From the NCBI GenBank assembly GCA_038277395.1, contig CM076197.1, positions 77,857,951 through 77,921,950 of the forward strand: a stretch of DNA of 64,000 nt, written 5' to 3'. The position numbers were made by a program, and so were the translations under genes. Position 1 is the stretch's first letter, and every line of letters begins with the position of its first letter. The notes under the pieces are model-generated. The model worked only from the letters and a program-made list of their open reading frames with translations, ran no database searches and was not told where the DNA came from. Origin of the DNA: Dryocosmus kuriphilus (taxonomy: Eukaryota; Arthropoda; Insecta; Hymenoptera; Cynipidae). Positions 32,996-44,621 of the stretch are shown here, piece after piece.

Positions 32996-34670
32996 TCAGC
33001 CCCCTGCAAACCCCTATCGAACATATGAGTTGACCGTGGCCGAAGGCGGCGCTGATTGTTCAGTAGGCCTGGCTTCAAAAAATGCATAGAAAATGCAAGA
33101 AAATTCAATTTTTTCAGACTAAAAACTATTTTATAATATTTTACTTCCCTAACAGTTATTTTAGAGAAAGCTTTTAGTATTTTTTTAACCAATTAATATT
33201 AATAAAAAAGGTAAAACGCTAGACTTTTGAGCTAAAAATCACTGCTGACTTATGGCGGGAAGTTCAAATCAAAATTTCGCATCTTCGTTTAAGTAATTAT
33301 TTAGTAGTGATCGACGCATTAAAATTTGAATATTATTATTAAGAAAACTTAAACAAAATTATTTTATTGAAACATGAAAGTTTTCAAAGTATTTTGGTTT
33401 ACAATTATTATGAAACTAAAATTATTTCACTTAAATATGAAACTCAATGTAGGTTAAAAATAAATTATTATTAATGATTGATCAAATACAAAACTTTTGT
33501 TATAAAATTTAAATATTTCATCGCTTTCGAGGTTCTTTCTTTGTTTTCGCAGGACGACCAAGAAGTAAAGTTGGAAAGAGACTTTCTCGGAGTTTAGGTC
33601 TTTTATAGACTCTCTGAAAAACATGTTCTTATCTATACAAATTTTAATGAAGTAATAATAATATAAAACTATTTTTTAATAAATTCTCTTTCAGTTACGA
33701 ACAAAATGTTAAATTTGAATTATTTAAGACATTTGAAAACGGTTGCAAAAATCTAACATTAATAACAAATTATTTGAGACTGTTTTAGTTCTTCATTATT
33801 AAGTTAAATAAATAATATTTTTAAATTTTCACTCTCTTTCTCTAAAAAAAAAATTTTTTACTCAGAAATTTTGTCAGTGAAAACCCATAAATCTATTTAT
33901 TAAATTACTTAGACTACTTTCTTACTTTATTGGAATTTCTGTGGACTTTACCTCTTACCTTAATTTTCTTTATATTTTAGAATAATACTTTCAATTAAAA
34001 AAATCCATAAAAAAAGATAATAATTATTTTTGACAACTTAAACTCCGAAATTTTACCAAGACATTTCATCTTACATTTATTTATTTTTATAATCCTCTCA
34101 TATAAAGACATTATATAAATTGATGATTAAACTATTATTTATAATAATTAATAATTTCATTGTTTTATGAACGTTTTTATAAAGTGAACAACGTATTTAC
34201 CCTTCCCAAAACTGTTATTCCATCAGCGGCGTAAGTTAACCTCTCTCGTATGATACCTTCATCGTTAAAATGTTTTTCACAAGCTGCATCACCCGATTTT
34301 TTTTTTTATGTCAACAAGTAAAATTGCAATTTGCACAATTTTATTATTTTCTTGTTATTTGGTAATATAAAATTCTGACACTTTTTGGAACAACTTTTGT
34401 AGCCTAATTTGCATCCATAAATTACACATTTCATGCTCATGTTTCATTTCTTTTTTCTGCACTGAATGTCAGAATTCTTACACATGCCTTTAGTTATGAA
34501 TAAAAATTCTAGAAGCTGATTTTTGAAAAAGAAAAAGCCTTAAATTTTATTTTTGTCTTGCATTTAACAGCTTGTTGGCGTATTGAACAGCCAGCGCAGC
34601 GCCACCATACTAAGGTGGCCAACGGTCAACATTCATGCCAATTTCAAATCAGGGTTGCAGGGAGTTGGTG
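32996..34670. mobile_element. TTAA-flanked element inside the PLE3 3' region (1675 bp)
   Basis: The left end after TTAA (32992-32995) reads tcagccccctgcaaacccct. The right end before TTAA (34671-34674), inverted, reads caccaactccctgcaaccctg. The inner arms share gttgaccg, tggcc and ggcggcgctg in inverted order (33018-33060 against 34570-34645). The interior is AT-rich with no coding signature. Ends are diverged, so this is an old non-autonomous element. Removing it brings the PLE3 stop to about 430 bases from its hammerhead, the same spacing as in the other copies. Confidence 0.6.
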
Positions 34671-34674
34671 TTAA

Positions 34675-35010
34675 TGTATAATCTCCGTATTGCCTTCAGT
34701 ATATTCTTGTCCTCTGTCCTAACAAGTAAAGTTTTGAACTATCAAAAATGTGATTAATAAGAGATAATTCAGGGCTTGTCGCCGTTGCTCTAAATTAATT
34801 ACATGAGTATCTACTTCTTGAAATTAGAAACAATTATGGTTTTCTTGGAATATTGATGAGGAATTTTAATGTGTTTGGAGGTTAAACCAGGCTAAAGGTA
34901 TTTCTGTTTTCTTTTCAATTTGATTTTCTGACAACATATAAAAAAATATTTTGTTTTACTTATATCTTTATTATTATCTTTTAAATTTAGACAATTTTTA
35001 ACAATAAACA
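34675..35010 (+). other. PLE3 3' untranslated region, continued
   Basis: Non-coding AT-rich sequence leading to the hammerhead-like motif; probably the rest of the PLE3 tail. Confidence 0.5.
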
Positions 35011-35052
35011 TTCCTGATGAAGACCCGCATTGTGGTTGAAACGTGCGTCGAA
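35011..35052 (+). ncRNA. hammerhead-ribozyme-like motif of PLE3 (type I layout)
   Basis: CTGATGA (35014-35020) is followed by one extra A, stem II GACC/GGTT (35022-35025 with 35034-35037), GAAA (35038-35041), a three-pair stem III ACG/CGT around a TG loop (35041-35048) and C at 35049 as the expected cleavage-site base. Stem I closes with TTC/GAA (35011-35013 with 35050-35052). A very short stem III and open stem I are known for Penelope-element hammerheads. The extra base before stem II departs from the minimal consensus; activity is unproven. Confidence 0.68.
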
Positions 35053-35099
35053 CCATACAAGGATTTTTATACATTTGTCGAATTAAAGCACGTCTGAAT

Positions 35100-37980
35100 G
35101 GAAATTTTGTTTCTCATTCCTTTGTCTACTGGGCTGTGATGACCGAAATAACCTCTCTAATATATAAATTGGATCATTTTAATCAAATGAGTAGTCACTC
35201 TGTTGCAAATCACTTTGATCCAACTTTAAGATCAAAGTAATACCCCAGGATTTTCTGTGACACGATACTTTCTGTGGAAACATCCATTTTCCACATACGA
35301 AAAAAAAATGAATGAAATGAAATAAATTGAGTCAATCCCTCGTCATTAAACTTCTCTCACAGCCTGTTCAAAAAACATTACCTTCACTCTATTCTACCTC
35401 AATCTAAACTACGGATAGAGTTAAGGGCTTAAGGGCCATTATGAGTTCCCAGGGGTGATAAGAGATTCGTGAGATATGCGACTCCGTCGTAGAGCGAACC
35501 CCTCCGAGATCTCGGATTCGATCGAAAGACTGGAAGTCTATGTTGTAGGTTATTAATGCCTTTAGATAACCAGACAAAGCATTTAATTCACACTAGTGCA
35601 CTGCACCAACTCGCCATATAATCTCTTTAACAAAAATATGGTCGACGCCGTACCGTTTTCAACCGAAACACAAGCTCATTCATGTCCTGTGGTCGGCTTA
35701 ATAACGCTAAACTCTTATGAATGGCCGTGCAAAACGCTCGACCATCGCGCATTAGAACGCTTAGCGCTTTCTCATAACTCTTCATATTTTTCTTTTATAG
35801 GACCCCAGTTTGCTGGCAATGCCACTCGTTGCATATTTTTACTCTGCCAATTAGCAACCCACTCTATTTCAATAGGCACTTCAGCTCGCATCGTGGTTAG
35901 TATCATATACTTCAGTGAAGCAAAAACTCCCTTTTTCGTTGCTCTTGTCTGTATTCTGTACAGTTGACTAATTGTAAGCAGAAAATAAAATTTGATTGCC
36001 TCTGCTTATTCATGCAACCTTGTCATAGTTACAACCAGTATCTTTTAAATTGCCATTTTAAAGTAGTAATAAAGTTATAAAAATGTATTCCCCTATTAAA
36101 TTTTTTATAAGAACATTACCATTAAAGAACTATTTTCTTCGAAAGTAAGCTTCCATAATTGTTTACAATAGTATTGTTATACGCGGGCGGGAAAAGTTAC
36201 GTTGAAAAATAATAATAAAGCTAACAAGGATTGATATAATTCCAATATAAAATTTCCCTCATATTATTAATATTTTTGGTCTGAATGGCATTAAGTTTGA
36301 AATATTCAATTTAGTACATTTTCAAATTGAATTATTTTGAAATAATTCACTGTTTTTAAGGAGTGAGTTTTAATAATTCATTTCTTAATTTCTCTCTGTT
36401 GTTAATTCGACAAGCTACGAATTTAAAAAAATATTAACAGTTTTAGTGCCTTTTTTGGCTTGGTTAATTTTTCAGACTTAAAATTTGATGTTATAAAACG
36501 TTTAAATAGTTGAAATACAAACATGTTCATCAGTATTGAATTGCTAGTTTTTAATCATTTTTTCCGATATTTTTAAATTTCAATTGAAACATATTGAAAA
36601 CTGTTCTGTTTGGTGGACGCAAATTTTGATTGTACCATATTTAAAACTATTGAATTTTGAAAAAATTAATCTGACACATTTTAGGTTTACTACTTTGAAA
36701 GCCTTGAATTCTAAGTTATATAAATGTTAGCTTAATGCTGGCTTTATTTGAGTTTACAAACCTTAGATGAAAGATCTGAATTTTCGTGGATTTTAATTTG
36801 AAAATGTACAATATGCTAAATTTATCTCGTTCATAAATTGTCTAATTTTAAAGGCTTTCAATTCAGAATTGTTTAACTACAAAACTTGGAAACAGAAAAT
36901 TGAGTCATTGGGTAATTTCAATTTAAAATTATTCAATTTTGAATGCTTCCAACTGAACCCTGTCTATCAAGGCTTTCAATGTGAAGTTATATGTATACAA
37001 TTTTAAGCGACTTAAAAATTAATGTTTCTGCGATTGTTTATATTTTCATTTGGAATCATTCGTTTTGGGAAAGTGTTAAACATAAAATAATTCAGTTACC
37101 TTTTAAAGGTTTTAGTTTAAAACCAAAAAAAGTTGCATGATCTGGAAGTATTCACGTATAGATAATTCGAAACTGTTCAATTATAAAGTAATTTAAAGAT
37201 TTCTGTTTGATATTTTAAAATTCTTATCAATTTCAATTTTTGATTGCTAATGTTTTATGTTTAAAATTAATGTAGATTTTTTAACCTTTCATATTCAAAA
37301 ATATACCATTTTTAACGTTTCATTTAAAAATTTTAATTTCAAGGACTTTTTATTGTGAATTACACAATTTTGAGTATTTTATTTTGGAATAGGGTCTAAT
37401 TTTATAACCCTTAAAAATAAAATTATTCGTCATAGAATTCTTCCACTCTGAAAATGATTACATTTAAAATTGATCAGGTTTTAATGTTTTAATTTCAAAC
37501 TTATTTTTCAATTTAGAATTTCTTTAAATTTGAATTATATTTCAATTTCGTCTTAAATACTTTAAAAATAATTTATTTTGAAAGGGTTGAATTTTAAAAT
37601 GTCATGAACCGGAAAAAATCTTTATAAATTGAGAGAAAAACAAGAAATGAATAGAAATTTTTTCTGAGATTTGAGTCTTCTCTTCTTTAAAATAGAAATT
37701 TTGAAATGCAAACCGGTTTTTTATGGTATAAAAAAATAGTTTAAAAAATCTGTTAAGAAATTAAGTAATGGAAACGTAAAAACTTCAAGCTGAATGAACG
37801 GTCAGACTAAACAAAGACAACGTTCATTATTATTATTACATTAACAATCAGTATATTTTTCTCGGTTTTATAAATAATTTTAAAGAATGCTCAGTTTTTA
37901 CGTGGAGTGTGCGCAGAGAAAGTCTTGAGGAATTTTCAATAATTTTACGCTTCCGAAGTCAATTTTAATTGACTAGTGGT
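35100..37980. other. 2.9-kb stretch without recognised gene
   Basis: 35400-35970 has more balanced composition and one 123-codon frame (35596-35967) with no recognised domain. From 36240 to 37600 the sequence is a monotonous AT-rich mixture of ttcaatttt and aaaattgaa words, like 13440-14580. No transposon ends, tRNA or splice-supported exons could be defended. Confidence 0.45.
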
Positions 37981-37984
37981 TGCG

Positions 37985-38580
37985 TGATGAATTTGCGTGG
38001 ATATGATCTAATTCACCGATTTTTAACTCTTCTAATAGCGATAAAATATTTGTTGTCTCTTACAGCTTCAATAGTTTTTTTTTTTCATTAACTTTCCAAG
38101 GATATAAGCATTTTTAGAAAAAAATAGATATTTGACCGTCAAAAGTGAAGGTCAAAGAAAAATTTGAGTCTTTTTGGGAAAAAGGCGCAGTGTTTTTCTT
38201 TTATTTTATCTCAAAAGAAAGGGGAAGTTTTTCTGTTAAAAATATCTCACTTAAAAAAACGGGATTTTCGTTTTATTACTTTTTTTATTAAGAAAATAAG
38301 TGTTTAATGGTTCTTAAAAACATACGACCTGTTTTAGCGCTTTTGAACTCTTTTAATCGCCATAAAAAAATTTTGTGAAACACAGTTTCGATAGACTTTT
38401 TAACGTTCTCTTCACTGGTTGTAACTATCTTTTGGAAAAAAAATTTGACCTTCAAAAATAAAGGTCAAAGATCAATTTGACTTTTTCCCGTAGAAGGACC
38501 CTTTTTACATTCTCATCTCAATGAGAAGGTTAAAGTTTTATGTGAAAACTGACTTTCGCGGATTTCATGAAATGTCGACG
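37985..38580. repeat. tandem pair of a repeat of about 320 bp
   Basis: The block ttttaactcttctaatagcgataaaatatttgt (about 38022) and its relative ttttgaactcttttaatcgccataaaaaaatttt (about 38341) are about 320 bases apart. Both are followed by tttgacc.tcaaaa..aaggtcaaag. An inverted third copy occurs at 44622-44780, next to the outer end of PLE5. Confidence 0.62.
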
Positions 38581-38623
38581 TTTTATGACCCCCTGAATCC
38601 GAAAAAACATTTTTTACTTTGGT

Positions 38624-38672
38624 GTCTGTCGTTGTCGTCGCGGTTGTCGTTGTTGTCGTTGTCGTAGTAGCC
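38624..38672. repeat. (GTTGTC)n-like microsatellite
   Basis: Imperfect hexamer/trinucleotide tract of gttgtcgttgtc type. Confidence 0.75.
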
Positions 38673-38794
38673 TGTGAACTCGATAACTTTCGAAGGACTA
38701 ATCGGATTGGCTTGCACTTTGGCAAACTTCTTTAAAGCGTAAAAAGTAAGGGCGAGTTCGTTAACCAGCCGCTTTTGACCAACGGTTATGGTTT

Positions 38795-39270
38795 TATCCA
38801 TCAAGAACGGTTTTCACAAAATCAAAAGAAAAACATTTTCCGGCTAAACTATGCGAGATACAGAAAATATGTATATAACAAAAATTGTTTATCTAAAAAG
38901 ATCTACGAATTTTGTATTAACCATTTTGCTACAAAATTCACGGTTTTTGTTTTAATCAAGAAAACGTTATTAAAAATAAAAAATCCAAATTTCCCGCCAA
39001 ACTATGCAAGATACGAAAAATTGATAATAAGGAAAATTGTGTAACTCAAAAGGATCAAAATTTGATCTCTATCATTTTTTTGAACAGACGCGTAGTTTTT
39101 GATTTATTCGTGAAATATGTTATGAAATATAAAGAAAGCCACTTTTCAGCAAAACTATGCAAGATATGAGAAAATATTATCAAGCAAAATTGTTCACCTC
39201 GGAAAGAGCTACAAAATTTATTTATAAGACTCATCGTTTTACTTTTAAGAATCAAAACCCTGCATTGTGA
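38795..39270. repeat. satellite-like tandem repeat, 153-bp period, about three units
   Basis: The landmark aaactatgc(g/a)agata occurs at 38848, 39001 and 39154, exactly 153 bases apart each time. Each is followed by a bracket of aaaattgtttatctaaaaagatctac-like sequence and a (c/g)tagtttttgttttaatc block. A related array is at 58440-59000. Confidence 0.72.
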
Positions 39271-39324
39271 AAATTTGGAAAATCACAAAAAAACTTTACC
39301 AAAATACAATGTGTTTTAAAGAAA

Positions 39325-39425
39325 TATAATTGTCGAGCGCGAAGCGCGACAGCCGTAAATAACCTATCGAGCGCGGAGTACCAACAGACGCGCTTATTCT
39401 TCGCGCGAAACGCGCGAGAAGAACA
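39325..39425. repeat. GC-rich palindromic segment at the end of the satellite array
   Basis: Contains tcgagcgcgaagcgcgac and ttcgcgcgaaacgcgcgagaa, short hairpin-forming CG-rich words that contrast strongly with the AT-rich surroundings. A similar agtgcgaagcgcaagacgcg is at 59026-59045 after the second array. Confidence 0.55.
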
Positions 39426-39835
39426 GATTTTTTGATATATTTTTGGACTAGAAGAAAATTTGGGATTTTTACTATAAGAATCTTGAGATTGAAAAGCGGA
39501 ATTTTTATTTTATATTCGCGAAAATTAACAGTTTTGATATGTCCCTTTACAGTTTTAAATCAGCTAAGGCTTAAACACAGTTTAAAGCTGCAAAGGGAAA
39601 TATAAAAGCTGTAAAATCTACCTTCAAAACTGTAAGCGAAATTTTATGCTGTAAAATTTTTCGTCTTGTTTGACGAACTCGCGGCTTCGTACATCGAAAC
39701 TGTACATCTTACAATTTACTTTTTTCCGTGAATAAGGTGCAAGTGCTTCCGTATAAGCAAAATGACGCTTGAGTACGCGCGCTGATGTCCAAACCGACTA
39801 TTTTCATTAATAAAAAATAATGTATAATAATTTTC
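39426..39835. other. no recognised feature
   Basis: Non-coding; the word ctgtaaa/tttacag recurs at 39540-39715 without a fixed period. Confidence 0.4.
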
Positions 39836-39912
39836 ACCCAAGAATAATGTATAATTGAAAGTGTTGCGGCCTTGGTTGGGTTTTTTGCTGTTTATTTTAA
39901 AAAATTCATTAC

Positions 39913-39951
39913 CAACATGTTTCGATTCAAATTTGAATCTTATTCATGACC
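39913..39951 (-). ncRNA. degenerate hammerhead-like motif of PLE4
   Basis: Inverted counterpart of 44508-44546: GAAA preceded by a perfect 16-base palindromic stem II (gattcaaatttgaatc) and an altered CTGANGA box reading ATGAATA plus one extra A. Stem III is reduced to two pairs. Probably inactive. Confidence 0.45.
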
Positions 39952-40318
39952 TTTTTATAAAATTTTAAAAGCAGTAGTATAATAATCAAAATCAATGGAA
40001 CATCCGTATATTTTGTAGAGAACAGGTTTTATTCTGTGAAACCTAACCTGTACAAAAGATTATTCAAGTTAATGTTTTGTAGAATGCAAAAAAGTTTGTA
40101 TTATTATATTATTATTTAAAGGAAATTATTATTACTTACGTTAGTGTCCATTTTGTTACAGAACAAGGTGTTTAAGTTAAAAAATAAGAAAAATTTTGTC
40201 AGAGCCATCAGGTTTGTCCGATAAAAACGTCATGACTGAAATTTTAGGTTAGTATCATATAATACGTATTTAGCTATAACCCGCGAAAAATGAGAAAAAT
40301 TTGAAGAATTTTGAAAAT

Positions 40319-43075
40319 TTAAAAATTATGATTGTGTGTAATTAAATTATTATAAATATTGCTAAGACCTTGAATGTCAGTTCTAAAATTAATAGAATTT
40401 ATATCATGTTGTATATGAATCATCTCTAGAATTAATCTTTTGTCCAGGTTAGGTTCTGTTTCTAAAATTTGGACATCTCTTAAATTAAAATTAAAAACAT
40501 GTGAAAAATCATATGCATGTTTAGCAATAGCCGTATTAGTTTCATTGTTTTCCATAGATCTTTCATGTTCTCTGTTTCATACGTATAGCTCTACTAGTTT
40601 TCCAATATATGTTTTTTTTTCACAGTTTTTACATTTAAGTTTGTAAACGCAATTACATCTGTGTTTTCTTTCTTAGTTGCATCTTTTGTGCTTTTAAAAC
40701 AAGTTTTCTTAAGGCTGTTGGCCGAGGTGTCGAAAAATAGGTTAGAAATGTGTTGTCGCCTTAATTCTTATTCAATTCCATCTGTTTTCGTATATACGAC
40801 TTATGTATTTTAAAGAGACACTTTGCAAAAAAATTTCCTCAACCCGGAAGGGTTCACGGTTGTATGAGGTGCGCTTAGTATACAGTTTCCCGAAAAAAGT
40901 AAAAATATCCGTGCTAAAATACGATAATGGAAAAGTGTTGAAATGAGGGGAAGTAGAGAAAGAGTTCCAATGGTTTTCCATTATCGTATTTTAGCACAGA
41001 TATTTTTACTTTCTTCGGAAAACTGTATACTAAGCGCACCTCATACAACCGTGAACCCCTTCCGGGTTGAGGAAATTTTTTTGCAAAGTGTCTCTTTAAA
41101 ATGCATAAGTCGTATATACGAAAACAGATGGAATTGAATAGGAATTAAGGCGACAACACATTTTTCTAACCTATTTTTCGACACCTCGGCCAACAGCCTT
41201 AAGATTGTTTTCTATGGAGAAAATCAATTGTACATTACATTTGTTAAAAATTCTATAAAGACATTCATCAAAATTATGAATATATGGTAGTGTAATTATC
41301 TTTTTTCTAATTTCAGATACCTCATTTGTTTTATCTAGATTTTTTTATTTTGAGAACTTAAAAATTTATAGCGTTCGATGACTTTACCTTTTAAAATATC
41401 TAATGGGTAACCATTTTTCTTAAAGTATCTTTTATAAGAATTAGATTATCTTTATGGTATCTAACATCAGATAATTTTGTTGCTCTATCAACGAGGCCAT
41501 AGATAACAGTAACTTTATGTTGAATTGGATGATATGAGTTATAATTTAAAAATCTGCCAGACCATATTGTTTTACGGTACCAGTTTGTGATGATTTTATT
41601 ATTTACTATTGTAAGTGATAAATCTAAAAAGTTAATTTTTTCATTTGTTGCCATTTCCATAGTAAATTTTAATTTATCATTTGCAGAGTTGAATTTAATT
41701 AAAGTCTCTTGAACTTTATATTTAGGTAAACAAATTAAAGTATCATCAATATAGCGAAAATAAAAAATTATTGAAAAGTTAATAGATTTTAGAACTTTAC
41801 TTTCAATATTCTCCATAACAATATTAGCAACGGCTGCTGATAATAGTGAGCCCATTGGTAGGCCAAAAATTTGTTGATAAAATTGGTTATTGAATTGACA
41901 GTATGATTATTCTAGACATAGATTTAAAATTTTGTCAAAGTTATCTCTAGATAAAAAAGCGTGAGGTTTAATTTCTATCCATAGTTTACGTATGGTACTT
42001 CTTATAAGACTCCATGAGGTGTTAGTATACATTGAAACAATATCCAAGGAGACAACAGTATAGTTATTAGGAATTGTGATTTTATCAATTTTATTTTTGA
42101 AGTCCCGACTGTCTTTAATGTGATATTTAGTTTTTCCAACAATTTTTTGTAGAGATTTTGATAAAATTTCCGATATATTATAGAAGGGTGATCCAGGAAA
42201 AGATGTGATTGGTCTAAGAGGACAGTTTGGTTTATACAGTTTAGGCAAACCATAGAAGTTTTGAGCAATACCGTTTGTAGAGTTAAAATAATAATATGCG
42301 TTATCATTTATAATTTTGTTGTTTTTAAAAGATGTGAATAAATCATGTAAGTTCGATTGAAATTTAATTGTCGGATCTTTGTTTAAAATTTTATAAGTTG
42401 ATTTGTCCTTTAATAAATCAAGAGCTTTAGTAGTATAATTAATTTTGTTCATAATAAGACTTTTATTACTTTTATCAGCTGAGGTTCCAATAATGTCATT
42501 ATTATAATGTAAAAATTCTTTAGTTTTTTTGATTTTATGTAATAATGAGGAGTCTTTTATTAAATTATTACTATATATCCAGTTTTGAGTCCAGTAAGTG
42601 ACTTTATTTCTGACTGAATTTCTTAAACTTGGTTCAATGTTTTTCATATTGCATTCAATATTACAAATAAGTTTAGTAATTGGAAAATTTTGTTTATTGT
42701 AAGGTAATGCAAAATTTCCTCCTAGACCAATGATCTTTTTTATTTCATTAGGTATAATTACATTTGTCATATTGACAACACAATTCTTAGTATCAGTTAT
42801 TAATTTTGGATGTTGTTGGTATCTTAAGTTTTCAATTTTTAACTTTGATGAATTTATTAATTTACTGACATGTTTGTGAATATTTTGATACGTGTTAAAT
42901 TCTAAGTTATTAAAAAAATTTACTGAGAAAGTTTGAATGATTTGAATTTTAAAATGATAAATGTCTTTAAAGATATCCTTAATTTCAAGTGATATGTCCT
43001 TGATTTCATTATTTAAAATTATTTTTCCAAATTGAAAAAATGATTTCTCTATATTAGCGCAAGTTTTTTTTTAAA
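40319..43075 (-). pseudogene. PLE4 Penelope-like protein, interrupted
   Basis: Reading downward from about 43075: an N-terminal helical region, IIGLGGNFALPYNKQNFP (near 42735), a degraded IGTSADKSNKSLIM block, FYGLPKLYKPNCPLRPI, VVSLDIVSMYTN, then two adjacent stops near 41911-41906. The frame continues with IFGLPMGSLLSAAVANIV, FRYIDDTLICLP (YIDD active site), NWYRKTIWSGRFLNY to a stop near 41400. The TTAA MITE (40713-41198) splits the thumb/GIY-YIG linker. The C-terminal segment MENNETNTAIAKHAYDF...LITHNHNF ends at 40319. The GIY-YIG core lies near 40560-40640 in broken frame. Not functional. Confidence 0.85.
40713..41198. mobile_element. TTAA-flanked foldback MITE, 486 bp, with empty site in PLE5
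   Basis: Starts ggctgttggccgaggtgtcg (40713) and ends with its inverse (41198); arms of about 220 bp leave only a short centre, making the element almost one long hairpin. TTAA flanks both sides (40709-40712 and 41199-41202). The related PLE5 copy has the undisturbed site caagttttcTTAAgattgttttc (inverse of 43738-43760) with a single TTAA at 43748-43751. This proves insertion with TTAA duplication, as for piggyBac-type elements. Confidence 0.93.
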
Positions 43076-43138
43076 ACATCAAATTTTAGGATTAATATTA
43101 CATAAAATATGATTCGGAATGAAATCTTCATATTTATT

Positions 43139-44137
43139 AATATTGAAAGTAAAGCTCTAAAATCTATTAATTTTCCAATAATTTTTTATTTTCGCTATAT
43201 TGATGATACCTTAATTTGTTTACCTAAATATAAAGTTCAAGAGACTTTAATTAAATTCAACTCTGCAAATGATAAATTAAAATTTACTATGGAAATGGCA
43301 ACAAATAAAAAAATTAACTTTTTAGATTTATCACTTACAATAGAAAATAATAAAATCATCACAAACTGGTACCGTAAAACAATATGGTCTGGCAGATTTT
43401 TAAATTATAACTCATATCATCCAATTCAACATAAAGTTACTGTTATCTATGGCCTCGTTGATAGAGCAACAAAATTATCTGATGTTAGATACCATAAAGA
43501 TAATTTAATTCTTATAAAAGATACTTTAAAAAAAGTGGTTATTCATTAGATTTTTTAAAAAGTAAAATCATCGAACGCTATAAATTTTCAAGTTCTCAAA
43601 ATACAACAAATCTAGATAAAACAAATGAGGTATCTGAAATTAGAAAAAAGATAATTACACTACCATATATTCATAATTTTGATGAATGTCTTTATAGAAT
43701 TTTTAACAAACGTAATGTAAAATTGATTTTCTCCATAGAAAACAATCTTAAGAAAACTTGTTTTAAAAGCACAAAAGATGCAACTAAGAAAGAAAACAGA
43801 TGTAATTGCGTTTACAAACTTAAATGTAAAAACTGTGAAAAAAAACATATATTGGACAAACTAGTAGAGCTGTATTAGAAACAGAGAACATGAGAGATCT
43901 ATGGAAAACAACGAAACTAATACGGCTATTGCTAAACATGCATATGATTTTTCACATGTTTTTAATTTTAATTTAAGAGATGTCCAAATTTTAGAAACAG
44001 AACCTAACCTGGACAAAAGATTAATTCTAGAGATGATTCATATACAACATGATATAAATTCTATTAATTTTAGAACTGACATTCAAGGTCTTAGCAATAT
44101 GTATAATAATTTAATTACACACATTCATAATTTTTAA
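43139..44137 (+). pseudogene. PLE5 Penelope-like protein, 5'-truncated
   Basis: Begins at the palm (IESKALKSINF), includes FRYIDDTLICLP and NWYRKTIWSGRFLNY, and is open to 43549. After a frameshift the linker region and a broken GIY-YIG core (near 43805-43880, YKLKCKNC) follow. The last 79 codons (43901-44137) are open and differ from PLE4 at two residues. There are about seven residue differences from PLE4 over the 130-residue palm segment. Non-functional. Confidence 0.85.
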
Positions 44138-44507
44138 ATTTTCAAAATTCTTTAAATTTTTTCACATTTTTCGCGGGTTATAGCTAAATACGTATTATAT
44201 GATACTAACCTAAAATTTCAGTCATGACGTTTTTATCGGACAAACCTGATGGCTCTGACAAAATTTTTCTTATTCTTTAACTTAAACACCTTGTTCTTTA
44301 ACAAAATGGACACTAACGTAAGTAATAATAATTTCCTTTAAATAATAATATAATAATACAAACTTTTTTGCATTCTACAAAACATTAACTTGAATAATCT
44401 TTTGTACAGGTTAGGTTTCACAGAATAAAACCTGTTCTCTACAAAATATACGGATGTTCCATTGATTTTGATTATTATACTACTGCTTTTAAAATTTTAT
44501 AAAAAGG

Positions 44508-44546
44508 TCATGAATAAGATTCAAATTTGAATCGAAACATGTTGGT
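44508..44546 (+). ncRNA. degenerate hammerhead-like motif of PLE5
   Basis: ATGAATA (altered CTGANGA) plus one extra A, perfect palindromic stem II gattcaaatttgaatc (44518-44533), then GAAA (44534-44537) and a two-pair stem III. Located about 370 bases after the PLE5 stop. Same layout as the copies at 35011 and 58251 but with a damaged core. Confidence 0.48.
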
Positions 44547-44621
44547 AATGAATTTTTTAAAATAAACAGCAAAAAACCCAACCAAGGCCGCAACACTTTC
44601 AATTATACATTATTCTTGGGT

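Larger units (their letters stand above)
39836..44621. mobile_element. inverted pair of Penelope-like elements (PLE4 and PLE5)
   Basis: The segment from 39836 pairs as an inverted repeat with the one ending at 44621, with only scattered differences, running inward to about 41810 on the left and 43139 on the right. PLE4 reads on the minus strand from about 43075 to 39836 and is nearly full length. PLE5 reads on the plus strand from 43139 to 44621 and lacks the N-terminal two thirds. The two copies are back to back, only about 60 bases apart at their 5' ends. Partial inverted copies are a known insertion pattern for Penelope-like elements. Confidence 0.88.

Noticed and set aside
35440..35560. 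tRNA-like segment with ggattcgatc
   Set aside because: The B-box resemblance is partial and no cloverleaf with acceptor stem could be drawn.
35596..35967. 123-codon plus-strand frame as a possible host exon
   Set aside because: No recognised motif, no convincing splice sites or neighbouring exons.
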